A stretch of 64,000 bases of DNA from NCBI GenBank assembly GCA_003952965.2, contig CM025852.1:27011815-27075814 (forward strand), read 5' to 3'. The position numbers and the translations under genes are program-made. The stretch is from Morella rubra (lineage: Eukaryota > Streptophyta > Magnoliopsida > Fagales > Myricaceae). The notes beneath the pieces are model-generated. The model ran no database searches, had not been told where the DNA came from, and was given only the letters and a program-made list of their open reading frames with translations. Below, piece after piece: positions 46,800 to 58,531 of the stretch (the first letter of the stretch is position 1; each line of letters begins with the position of its first letter).

Positions 46800-47990
46800 A
46801 GGTATGAGTAGTTATAAGAAACCTATGATAGATATGGAGGAGCTTATAGAACGCATGAAGAACCTTTCTTGGGAGGATGCTTCTGGGTTGATGAAAGTTA
46901 ACATTGACCGTGCGACGGACTTTGAAGCCCTTACGTTAGTGGTCAGATTGGCAGCCCGAAAGATTATTCCTAAACCTGTTATTCTTCCCTTCATCAAGGC
47001 TGGATGAAGATTTGCTCCTAATCTTTGAATAGAGGATGCGGGTCCGAATAGTTTTTTATTCTCGTTCCAATCTTTGGAGGAGAAGGAGCGGGTGTAGCAG
47101 TTAGCTCCTTGGAACTTCAAGGGCTACTTTATGCTTCTTAAAGATTAGAGGAAAAGGGAGACTAGTAATGAGGTTGAAACTTTCCAAGCCCATGGATTTG
47201 CACTAGCCCATTTTGGGTGCAAATCCATGAGCTTCCTATAGAGAGGCTGGATGAAGATAATGCTCTACTATTAGGGAGTAAGTTGGGGATGGTTGACAAG
47301 GTTGATGCGGTGGAAAGCAATAAGCTTTATCTAAGGGTGCAGGTTCATTTTGATATTGAGATACCTTTCCATCAAGGTTTTACTTTGAACAGGGAGTAGG
47401 CGAAAGGAGTAATATGGGGGTGGCCAGAGGTTTTTTCGGAGGTGGCTTTGCAAGTGGTTCTCGGAGGTTGACAATAGTTCGGTTTCTCCTTCAGCTTCTA
47501 GAACAATTCAGGCTCAATCTGGGATGTCACGTTGGCAAATTCAGTTATTAGTAGCTGGGGACCACTGGTGGATACCAGGATGTGGCAAGGGACGTCAAAG
47601 GGGGCTTGTACAAAGGATCTTGACAGGCTAGCTCACAAGGGTCAGTTAGGAGAAGGAATCCAGTGTGGGATGGTAGTAACATCCTCTAAAGCTCACAGAA
47701 CTCTGCTAATAAGCCAAATTTGCAAGCTGGGCTTGCAAGGGGTTAAACAACCTGACCCAATCGATGATGGGCTAGTTAAGGAGAATAAGGCTATCATGAC
47801 AACTAATCAGGTTGGGTCGATTTCCACTATTGACTTACAAGCTAGCCCACCTATTATTAATAAGGAAGGAATGCTGAAATTGAAAATAAGAGGTGCAAAC
47901 TTATGCGACCTGGAATCTCATTTGAAGAAACATCGGGAATTTCCAGCATCTCTAAAGCTACTAGTGGGGTTGCTATTTGCTTAAGGTGTG
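46800..47990 (+). pseudogene. LINE ORF1 pseudogene (DUF4283-type)
   Basis: It contains MEELIERMKNLSWEDASG, then LAPWNFKGYFMLLKD near 47100-47145, VQIHELPIERLDEDNA near 47215, and LYLRVQVHFDIEIPFHQGF near 47325, all typical of plant LINE ORF1 (DUF4283). It is broken by stops at 47005, 47145 and 47398. ORF1 proteins bind the LINE RNA; this one is dead. Confidence 0.75.
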
Positions 47991-48139
47991 GGCAAGGATG
48001 AAGGACTATGAAAGAAGAAAAATTTGGACCTAAGAAGAAACTGGAAGTTGTGGTTTTGGCAAGGGAGGAGACAACATAGGATACTGAGGTAAGGAACTTT
48101 TCGGTTAGGGTAGCAGGCCTATATCTACCCCCACCCTAG

Positions 48140-51100
48140 CCATGAGTCTTATATCTTGGAATTGCTAGAGTCTAAGGAGACCTGTGGTATCGAGAGTCGT
48201 AAGGCTGCTGGTGAGAGACGTAGATCCTTAGGACATCTTTTTGATGGAAACCAAAATAAAGGATGATCGACTTGGGTCGATTTTGCATAGTTTGAATTTT
48301 TTGCTGTTTATTTATATTCCTCTTATGGGTTGTAAAGGTGGCATAGCATTTTGCTAGCGCCCTAGGTTACATTTTGATATTCTGCAATCTATTAGGTCCT
48401 ATTTTCACTTGCTCTTTAGGCCTGGTGATAATCGTTCAGATTTTTTGAGTTCCTTTGTGTATGGTCCTCCTTACTGGAGGCTCAAAGAGAAGTTTTAGGA
48501 GGATTTGGCTTCACTGGGTGGGTCAAGTTCTGAACTATGGGTTTGTACTGGAGACCTAAATGAGATTTTTGTGTGCTGATGAGAAAAGGGGTGGAAGGAT
48601 GGTGTCTAGTTCCTCGTCTAGAGGGTTGAGGCATTTTATGGATTGTTTGGGCTTTGTGGATCTTGGGTTTTCGAGACAGAATTTCACTTAGAATAATGGT
48701 TGTTCTGGGTTGGCTAATATTCAAGAGAGGTTGGATCATAGTATTGCTAATGTGCAGTGGCGTATGGAGTTTCCTAATGCTGGAGTTAAGTATTATACTG
48801 CGACTAATTCAAATAATGTGGTTCTTATTCTTAATCTGTCAGGTGGAGAGGTTTTGGTGGCTAAGTATTTTAAGTTTGAGAAATTTTAGGCTAGGGAGGC
48901 TTTTTGCTTTGGCCTTGTTGCTAACACTTAGAGACAGCCTCGGGATGGGACCCTTGCTAAGTTTTTTTTTTTTTTTCTAAAATTAGGGCTATTAAGGGAG
49001 GCACTTCGACAATGGAACAAATTGGTGCTTGGTGATATCCATTTAGCCTTAAGTGCAGTTAAGGACCAATTGAGTATTTGCCAACAAGGGGAGCCTTCTA
49101 CTAAGAATCTGTGGTTGAAAAAGTGCTTGGTGTTAGAGTTGGATGAGCATCTTAAAAGGGAAGAACTTCTATGGAAATAGAAGTCTCGGGTTTCTTGGCT
49201 CTTCTCAAGTGACCTGAATACGAAGTACTTTCATGCTTCAACAGTGATTCGGAGATGTAGGAACAAAATTTTGGAGTTGAAGAGTGGAGGTGGGGAGTGG
49301 ATATTTGGGCATAGTTCCATTGGAGATGAATTGATGGCCATTTTTTCTTCTTTTTACACTACTGATCATCCCACCATTCCTCAGGACTTGGATAATTTGG
49401 TTGCTGAGGTCATTACTGCTGATGAGAATGCCTTGCTGATCCGGGTGCCAGATGGATAGGAAATTTGGGAGACTTTTAACGTATGAATCCGAATAAGGCC
49501 CTGGAATCTAATAGAATGGCGATCTTTTTTTTTTTTTGTCAGTTTTGGGAGATAGTGGGTACTGATGTTATTGTTTCTATGCAAGATTTTTTCAAATTGG
49601 GTCGGTTGTTACTTGAGCTCAATCACACTAATTTGGTTCTGATCCCCAAAACTGATAATCCTTCTTTGGTGGGACGATTTTGCCCAATCAGTTTGACAAG
49701 CTGATCTCGAAAATTTTGATTGACCGTCTCAAGGTAGTGCTGCCTAAACTTATCTCCCCTTATCAGCTTGCTTTTGCTCAAGGCTGGTTGCTTTAAGATA
49801 ATTACATAGTGGCTGCTAAGGTGTTTAATGGCATGAATCACAAAAGGGATAAAGAAGGTGGATGGCGATTAAGGCAGATATGAAAAAAGCGCATGATAGA
49901 GCAGAATAAGCCTTTCTACTTATCATTTTGTAACAATTTGGGTTCCACCCTATTTGGATCAACTGGATCAAGCAGTGTATTTCATCCACTAGCTTTTCGG
50001 TTTTATTGAATGGCAACCCCTATGGGCATTTCTCTCTTTTGCGTGGCCTTCGCCAAGGAGACCCACTTTCGCCTCTATTATTCTTGTTGTGCTCGGAGAT
50101 TCTATCTCGGCTTATACTTAAGGAGGAAGGGGCTAGGCATATTAAAGGCATTAAAATTGGAAGGTGCGCACCAGTTATTTCTCATCTTCTTTTGGCAGAC
50201 GATTTTTTCTTTTTGCGAAGGCTAATCTGCGAAATGCTCAAGTGCTGGATGGTTGTTTGGAGAGGTATATGGGCTGGTTAGGACAAAGGATCAATTGGGC
50301 TAAACTTCTATTCATTTCAATAGAAAATTTTCTAGAGCTACTGTTTTGCCTATATGTGATCTGTTGCAATTAAAGAAAATGCCTCCAAAGGCCAAACATC
50401 TTGGTCTTTCTTTGATCTTTCCTCGGTTTAAACATTTGGCATTTGAAGATTTGAAAGAGAGGCTATTTGATAAGCTCTCGGGATGGAGAGCTAAACTTTT
50501 GTCCCAAGCTGAATGAGGAACCTTGATTTATAGTGTGGCGACCCCTCTTCTTGCCTATTCCCTGAGGTTTTTTGCTTTGCCTAAGAGTTGGTGTTTGGAG
50601 ATAGATTGAGGTTTGAAGAATTTATGGTGGAGCCATAAGCCAGATAAAGTGCGTAATCTTACACTCAAGTCTTGGAGTTCAATGTGTACTCCTAAATTTT
50701 AATGAGGTTTGGGTTTTCATGCTGCTCATGATCTTAACCAAGCAATGCTTACTAAATTAGCTTGGAATGTTGTCATTAATTCAAACTATTTATGGGTTAA
50801 AACCTTAAAGGGCAAATATTTATACCAGGTTGGATCTTGGGAGGCTAATAGGAATTCGCAGGCTTCTTGGGTTTGGAAAGACATTTTGAAATGAGAAAAC
50901 ACCTAGAAAAAGGTTTTATGCTTTTTGGTTGGAAATGGAGAGGATGTTTTGGTTTGGAAGGACCCCTGGATTCCCTTGCTTCTGGGTTTCAAACCCTTTT
51001 CCTAAAATTAATTCTATTGCAGCCATTAAGGTCATTAGAGTGGCTGATCTCATTGACTCCACCACTGGTCAATGAAACAAGAGTCTTCTTTGGAATGTAT

Positions 51101-52520
51101 TTCCTCCCAAGCAAGCTGAAACCATTACCAAAATTCACTTGAGTATGAAATCTCATTATGACCAACACATTTAGACTATGGAAAAATCTGGCTGGTTCAC
51201 TGTTAAATCCATGTACAGAGAGGTGGTGCGATAGCGAGTGGTGCCTATTTCTACTGTTGGGGAGAATTGGTGGAGGAAACTTTGGAAGTTGAAAATTCAT
51301 GAGAGGTTGAAGACTTGCTTGTGGAAACTGTTTTGGTCTGTTATTCCTAGTAAAGGTGCTATTGTTGATAGATTAGGTAGTAAGGAGGAAGCAGAGCTGA
51401 AATGTGCTTTGTGTGGTGAAGGGAATGAGACGTTAACCCATCTGTTGTTGGGGTGTATGGTGAGCATGATCATATGGAGTCTATCACCGTGGGCTTTGAA
51501 TATTAGTGCATTCTTGGATAAGCCTTTGTCCTCTTTGCTAACTACTATTATTGATCCTTTCCTCCCTGATTTACCAATTGAAGATCATCAACATCTCCAA
51601 CTGTTTGCGCTGATTGCGTGGGACCTTCCTTGGTGCACTCACAATTAGATAGTGCAAAATGCTGCCACTTTAGATGTGATGCATATGAGTTCTAGGATTT
51701 ATAAGGTATGTGGGGAACATGTGGCTGCATGGCAACATAAAAGAGATCTCACTTTGCCTACTTGATGGATTCCTCTGGATGAGGGACATTTCAAAGTGAA
51801 TTTTGATGTGACTGGGAGGGACCAGTTTGCTGTGGGGGCTGTAGTGATTAAAAATCATTTAGGGCAGATTATTGGGGCTTGTGTTGAAAAGTTATCAATT
51901 GAGGATCCTGAGGAAGGTAAGATTTGGGCAGCTCAGTTGGGTTTAATCGAGGCTCAGAGATGTAGGCTTAGGCAGGTTGTAGTGGAAGGAGATTCAAGAC
52001 GAGAAAGGATTCCCTCTTATGAGCGAATTACCTAATGAGTCATAATAGGTCATTGGATGTATGACAACACATTAATGAATTCATCTAATAGTCTATATTA
52101 AAATGCTCAAAAAAATGCAAAATGAAAAAAAAAACTTTGAATGAATTCATTAATATGTTGATATTAATATAGACCATTGGATAGATTCATTAATATGCTG
52201 TCATCCATCCAATGCCTATTAGGATCCAGGTAATTCTCTCTTTAGGAGGGAATCCGAGTCCGTTCAAGAGTTGCAATTGAGGCTTTTCGGTGTTATCTTG
52301 AGAGGAGGAATTGGAGATATCACTGTCGTATTGGAGATATTGTTGGTTTAACGTCTAGTTTTGACTTTTGTTTGTTTTCTTTTGTTTATGTGGTACTAAT
52401 GAGGAAGCGCATCTCCTTGCTCGATGGACTGTCTCTAAGATCATGTTTGAAGACTACCCTTATGTTCATGAGTATTTTTTAGATTTGCTTTGGGTCTATG
52501 CTAGGACTGACCTCTTAATT
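48140..52520 (+). pseudogene. LINE ORF2 pseudogene (endonuclease, RT, zf-RVT, RNase H)
   Basis: It begins MSLISWNC at 48142 (endonuclease start), then FLMETKIKDDRLGS and FVYGPPYWRL. RT parts include NHTNLVLIPKTDNPS, LRGLRQGDPLSPLLF near 50040 and the active-site word LLADDFFF near 50190. The zf-RVT part (WWRKLWKLKIHERLKTCLWK, later CALCGEGNETLTHLLLGC) lies at 51265-51455. RNase H starts near 51790 (FKVNFDVTGRDQFAVGAVV) and reaches VVVEGDS near 51995, where the foldback element cuts it. The part after 52256 resumes as SVQELQLRLF. There are many stops. Confidence 0.85.
52007..52255. mobile_element. MITE-like foldback, 249 bp
   Basis: Its ends ggattccctc and gagggaatcc are perfect inverted repeats, and the imperfect inverted match continues for roughly 75 bp on each side (aattacct, aataggtcattggatg and gacaacacattaatg-like words) around a short loop. 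It interrupts the LINE RNase H. No clear target duplication is visible, so the superfamily is unassigned. Confidence 0.8.
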
Positions 52521-52577
52521 TGATTGCTGTTATTTTCTAATAAAAGCTTTCAGAGTTGATGATTAAAAAAAAAAAAA

Positions 52578-53264
52578 AAAAGATAGAACAACGATCCATA
52601 TTTTTTATCTCCTCTGACTTGCGGATGAGTCATGGACGGCAAGCTTCACGGCGCTCTGATCTCGTCTGTCCTTTTTTACCTGCTGCTCTGCTGTTTCTAG
52701 GTGTGTGCACTTTCTTTGAAATGAGTCATGACGAGGAAAATCTCCTGTAGAGTTGTAGTTGTCCCTCTCTATACGTAATACGTTCTTTTCTTATTAAAAA
52801 AAAAAAAAAAGTAAGTAAATGGTTTTTTCCTCGACACAAGAGAAACGTTTTGTTTTGTTTTGTTTTTTTTTCAGCCTAGCTGAGTCGCTACCCACCCCGA
52901 GTCTCTCAACTGAAAACGCGTCGCTCGGCGTCGATTCAGTGTCAACAACACCCGTGAAACCGAGTGCTGACTCTACACTGCCCAACGCGTCAGACACGCG
53001 CCCTCGCGGAAACTCTCCAAAAGGTACGAAGGCGATCCTTCTCTACGCTTCTTGTACGCGGGTGACACGCACGTTCCTCTTATCTAACCCTGTTCTCTCC
53101 ACCGTCAACGTTCGTGCGTGGCTTTGATGTGGCCCTAGTCTCCTTTCCTTCCCAAGATTAGACGTATATAGTTGAGGCTTTTGGTGATGGTTGTCAGTAC
53201 TAAAGATTGTGTTCGCTCTTAGCATACGAGCCTCTCTGTCTTCTCTCAAAATCTCAGTCGGATT
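52578..53264. promoter_or_regulatory. Upstream region of the Nudix gene
   Basis: It contains an A run at 52796-52810 and a GC-richer stretch at 52900-53110 with several acgcg words. The promoter and leader of the following gene probably lie here. No TATA box could be chosen with confidence. Confidence 0.45.
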
Positions 53265-54627
53265 TTGGTTATTGAGTCGGAAACTTTTGTGTCTGTGGTG
53301 AAGATGGGTATCTTTCTCTCTAGAGATTGTGTCAAGTTTCTTACTATCTCATTGTGTCTCTGCAAGAGAAGTCCCCTCGTGTCTCTGCAATTTGATAGCG
53401 TGATCTCCCCGAAGGAAAGGCCTTTCCAGCGTTACGATAGCAAAGGCTATCGCCAAGTTGTAGGGTATGTAATATTTTGTTTTCCCTCTGTAAATCTTCT
53501 TCTTCTTCCCCTTCTTCTTTTAGTTTCTGGATATTCTACTTTCTACTACTTCCAATTTCTCCTTTTTAGATTGAACATGATTTTCTTGGTTAAAACCCAT
53601 GGGAATTTTTCCTTTTCTCTTTTTTCTTCTGCAACCTCGATTTATGAAATTTGTCATAAGTGGGATACTTATTCCATGGAAGAATACATTTTTTTAATTG
53701 TTTAGATTTCCCAGCTTTTCCGATCTCTCTCCTTTTGTCATTTTCTTCAGACTTTCTGTTCAAATTTCCCTGTTTAAGCAAAATACACTTTAGAACACTT
53801 CTTTACTTTATCATCTTTCTTCTTCTTGAGTGTACAATTTTGTGGTTACTCTTTCTTATCGTAATGTTTCAAATGGTGCAGATGCATTCCCTACAGGTAC
53901 AGGGAAACCAACCAATCTTCTTCCATTGAGGAATTAGAAGTGCTTTTGATTAGTTCCCAGAATGGTCACGGAATGTTGTTCCCGAAGGTACTATTCAAGC
54001 TCCCCATCTGCGGTCTTATGTCCCCGTTTCGCCCTTTTGGGTCCTCTAATATTTGGTCATTTAATTTTTCATCTTCCTTTAACACGATGTTCTTTATAAA
54101 TACAGGGAGGTTGGGAAAAGGGCGAGTCTATGGAAGACGCGGCCAGGCGTGAGACACGAGAGGAAGCCGGTGTTCTTGGCAAACTTCAAGTGAGTATCTT
54201 CAAAGCAAATCTTGCATCCAGTCTCTACTTAATCTGTTGCAACATTTTGTTCTGATACGAGTTTTGTGATGTAATTTGCAGAATAGATTGGGCCAGTGGA
54301 ATTATAAGAGCAAGAGACATAGCATAATGCATGAGGGCCATATGTTCTCCTTTCTTGTCGAGAAGCAGCTGGATAAATGGGACGAGAAAAATTTCAGAGA
54401 ACGCAAGTGGGTAAGTGTCTGAGTGCTCAACTCAAAAGATCCTGACTACAACCATCTGTTATGCTATTGTGTGTTCTGAATTTCCTTTTTGTCTCGTTGT
54501 GCAGATGACAGTGGCAGAAGCAAGGAAAGTATGTCATCAGGAGTGGATGATGAACGCTTTAGACAAATTAGTTAGTCAATTGCAACCACTGCGGGAAGAG
54601 GAAGCTGAGGAAACAACTTGTACATAG
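53265..54627 (+). CDS. Nudix hydrolase, NUDT4/NUDT21-like, five exons
   Basis: Exons by GT-AG junctions and protein continuity: 53265-53464, 53882-53987, 54106-54189, 54282-54410, 54505-54627 (213 residues). A start at 53304 (200 residues) is also possible. The core is QRYDSKGYRQVVGCIPYRYR, then VLLISSQNGHGMLFPK. The Nudix box GGWEKGESMEDAARRETREE, continued by AGV, fits GX5EX7REUXEEXGU with Thr at the first hydrophobic position. The next exon (YKSKRHSIMHEGHMF) closely resembles plant NUDT4/21, the diphosphoinositol-phosphate hydrolase-like branch. Nudix enzymes cleave nucleoside or inositol diphosphates using Mg bound by the box glutamates. The N-terminal region (SLCLCKRSPLVSLQF) is hydrophobic, but I would not claim a target compartment. 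No frameshift or missing key residue is seen. Family assignment is from memory of the motifs. Confidence 0.88.
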
Positions 54628-57600
54628 AACACTGACAGAGGCCATTGGCTTGTTTGGTCAATTTTGCCACAACAGGCTGAGACTGGCCGTCTGCTTGCTG
54701 ACTGAATGACCGGACCAAGAACGTGTTGGGGGCGAAAGATATCAAGCGGCACCAAAACTTGAAATTCCAAACAATTCAGGAGAGGAGTTGAAAGAATTTT
54801 GTGTCGTTTCCCTTGCAAATTCTTGGCCTTCCATCTTTGAGTTTTGTACCCGTTGCGATTGAAAACACCAGATCGAAATTTGACCGATTTAATTTTAAGG
54901 TTTAGCAACAAGATTCTTTTTGATGTAAAAACGTTCGTTCATTCTTTCATTCATGTAGCTTCCATTCTTTCATGTATAATGATTGCAAGTTGCACCCATA
55001 TTGCTAGTTCTTGAAGAACGAATATATAGAATGTACGACTATGTTCTCGATTATGGTTTGGACTGAATTGGATACTATGTCAAGATCTGCGCGAAAGAGC
55101 AGAGTGAATGTAGTTTTTCCTCTGTTTCAACAGTTCACTTGTCAGTTTATACATCCTCCCATTATACCTTCTCTGTTCAACACTGGTTTGTACAGACACC
55201 ACATGAAGGATAGACTTGAACTACTGCAAGTTTCTTCAGTGTAGTACAATGGATGCAATAGCTTGTGTCAAATGAATCATCGGTTTAGTGCTTTTGCATT
55301 AGGGAGTAAGATGAAAACGAAAACCTCTGTGGACATTTAGATAAACTTGTATGGTTAAGAGTAACAGAGAGCTTATTGTAGGAAGAAGAAAGAGGCTTAC
55401 GGACTTGTAAATCCATGAGGGAGAAACTCTTGGATAGAATCGTGGGTTTAGTGAGCTCAAAATCATGTACTGTTTTCAGTAAGTCACCCAACTCTGCTTC
55501 TTGAGACGTTAAGAACCACACAAAGACAGATGAGCTACTGTGAGTAATATCTCTTGCTTGATTGAAAACGAATATGCTTTTGCTCGTCAGTGATTAGTAG
55601 CTTGATTGAGAAGAATATTCTTCCCGCTTTATGGTGCTTACGTGTATAAACTGATGGAATTCGTTGCTGGGGCAACTAATGGGGCTGGACAGCCGTTGGT
55701 GTAGCAATCAGTTTGCTGTTTGCCTGTGGGTCCTGTCATGGCAAGGAGGCCAACGTTAATCATCGAGAAATCAAGTGAGCCGTGGCATTCCATCGTCTTG
55801 CTCCTGTTTGTGCTGGACGATGATTGGGAAATGACACCTTCGTGTGACAAGCAGGGGTTTCAGATATCTCTCTTAGGATGATTCGTTTGTAACATCATGG
55901 GCCTGTTTGCCTGTTTGCATCAGGCTGCATGCTCGAAAGATGCAACCTGGGTTGAAACTAAACAAATGAGATTGAATTGTGCTGAAAAATTAGCGAGAGT
56001 TGAACAGTTCAAGCTGGGGACAAAATACTCCACTTGTTTGTGGCGCCGAATATTGACCTTCGGATTCAGACAGAAAGGAACTGGCACTGTTTTGTGAGAA
56101 TTTTATTGAAGCTGCTGCTGGGATAAGGTTTGGAGCATGCGTATCCGACCGATAAGGTTGAGGCGAGAGACTTCTATGTTATCTTTTGGGCGCATGCAGG
56201 ATTAATTAGTTTGTCCTTGTCACTGCATTGTAATTCTTTATCTTAAAGATTTCTCTACTGAGAACTCCAAGGCACAAAGTGAGGAAAATCTCATGGGGAC
56301 CAAACTTTTTCATTTGGAGGCAGGTAGAGAACTTCTGGTTTTTTTAAATTTTTGGGGGTGGCTTTGTCAAAAACAAGCACCCAACTCCCCTAGAATTTTG
56401 AAAAAGACACGAGACAGACCTCACAGGGTCTTTTTTTTTGGGCTTGCCGCTCTCCTGCCTTTGTCCTAGCAAACCCCTTTTGTTTTGGGGAGCTTCTTGT
56501 CCTTGAGATAACATAAGCAAAGCCACTGGGATATAAGAAAATAGAGAGAGAGAGATTTAATTGTTCAGTTTCGAAGATCTACGTTTTTTTAAGATCAAGA
56601 TAAATTCCTTATATAACAATAATATTATATCAAATATTAATCTTAAAGATTTATCTCTAATTCTACCTGCGTGAGGTAACTTTTATCTAGTCTCTCATAG
56701 GGTACTTCAAAATCACTCCATGAAGGCGCATCAGCTGATCCATCCCTTATCACAGGAAGGTTTACCTCCAAAACAAAGAGATGATGTTGATTTCTTCAAA
56801 AGAAACCAACAAAGCCCTTAAAAAAAGTTTAAATCAAAGAAAACTAATCTCCTACATACTATTCAAATCAATTTTTTTTCTTTTTTCCTTGTCATTTAAG
56901 CATGGGCTGAGCATGGCATTACATAAGCTTTAAAAAATAATTAGCTAAACTCAACTACTTCTAATAGAGTTTTAAAATAATACAACAATAACGACAAAGT
57001 GATAAACACCACCGCCCACTTTATTTTCAACTAACGGATAAAGTAGTGATCTGAAACTTATAATTATCAAATCAATCAGGATCTTCTGCAATTATTTGTC
57101 CAAATTATAAGGGCAAAATCATGTAAAATTTCCAACACCTTACGATGTCCCTATCCTCGAGAGCCAAAAAAAGAAGGTTAAGGGATTTGAGAGTAAAAGT
57201 TGATTCCACAACCACATGCAACCAAAAAAGAATACAGAGCTGTGTCTGTCTGCAGGCCATGTTCCTGTTGGTAAACAGGTGCTCCTTCGTAAACGACAGA
57301 GAAATATGGTGCATAGCTCAAGGCTTTGAACAGTGGACCGAAATTATTTTGGAGGGGAAACGACAGAGAAAGGTTGACTTCGTGGACTTTCAAGTTACAC
57401 CAGGTCTTCCTTTTCTTGTACGTCGTAACCTTCTCTGTCTGCAAATTCGTGGTCTTTAACAGTCTTACCATCAGATTTGCTGCCAATTGATTCAATCAGG
57501 CGCTAATGATTTGAAAGATATCTTGGTATGTGATGATGCCAAAAAATCTGGCCCACCTTATGAGCGACGGAAACCTTCAAACCCTAGGTAGAGAAACTGC

Positions 57601-58340
57601 AAGACGAAAGAGAGGGTGAACAGACTACAGAGCTTCCCGTAGAGTCAGCTTCCGATACTCAAGTCAGTATCTTAGGAGAAGATCCTGTTCTCTGACTGGA
57701 AGTCATTGGAGAAAGGCTCCTCTAGGCCTTTATTTTGGTGTGTTGGGCCGAGTAAACAAGGTGGGATGAAAATTTCATTTCCCATCAATTTGGCTCATGG
57801 TTTTTCTATTTTGAGGATTTGTTGCCCCGACTTCTTCCAACAATCTAGAGCGCCAACCACTACAGTCCCTGAAGGGCCGACTTAAAGACTATTGGGCCTG
57901 AGGCACTTAAAAACCAGCGAAATAGTCATAAGGCCCTTTCAAACTGAAATGAGCCTAAGGCCTGTACAGATCACTGGAATGGGCTTAAGGCCCTTTTCTA
58001 AACCGACTGGGTTGGAAGACCCACAACAGATTCATAATATTTATTTACAAAATATTATTTTTTTATTTATTTACTTTTATTTTCCAATGTTTTTAGTGAT
58101 TTAGTCACCGTACGACTTTTTGATCAATTTTTCATGTGGTAGAAGTGAGGGCGAGGATTGATGATTCTTTATAATTTATTGGACATAATCAAACAAATTG
58201 GAACTTAGAGGTTGTTAAATTTTAATCAAAGATAGATACAGGGAAAGTTCCCACAAAAATTTTAAACCTCAAGCAAATAAATTGAGTAATTCTGCTAATG
58301 ACACTGGCAAAAACATCACTGGGCTATTCGCTCAGTTTCA
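54628..58340. other. Intergenic region between the two genes
   Basis: The 3' UTR of the Nudix gene probably occupies the first few hundred bases. Minus-strand open frames at 55285-55521, 55638-55850 and 57178-57495 (the last with FGPLFKALSYAPYFSVVYEG) look somewhat protein-like but match nothing I know. A telo-box-like aaaccctag lies at 57579-57587. Short repeats of aaggcc and gggcttaagg words lie at 57870-58010. Nothing else is recognised. Confidence 0.4.
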
Positions 58341-58531
58341 ATTCTGATTTGTGTTAAAAATCCCTCTTGCACATAATTGGTAATTTGCGCATAAATGATA
58401 AAAGCTTCACTGCAGAGAACCTTAAACCCCTGCAAAGCCAAAAACCCCAGCCACTGAACCCCCTCACCAGCACCAAACTGGATATATACATAGCGTCCCT
58501 GCATTCCCGTGCAGCCCGAGTCCTCCCAGCC

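Larger units (their letters stand above)
46400..52577 (+). mobile_element. Decayed L1-type LINE, near full length
   Basis: About 6.2 kb with ORF1, endonuclease, reverse transcriptase, zf-RVT and RNase H parts in LINE order, ending in a poly(A) run at about 52563-52580. The 5' end is approximate. Target duplications were not found by eye. Stops and frameshifts occur throughout. A foldback element (52007-52255) interrupts the RNase H region. Confidence 0.85.

Noticed and set aside
52745-52815. A run at 52796-52810 as the true end of the LINE
   Set aside because: The coding-side sequence ends at the earlier A run (about 52563-52580). The later run may end an unrelated small insertion, but nothing further supports it.
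58367-58531. Upstream in-frame ATG of the DnaJ gene at 58367
   Set aside because: The extra 55 residues look like translated leader. The ATG at 58532 gives a transit-peptide-like N-terminus directly before the J domain. It is not excluded.
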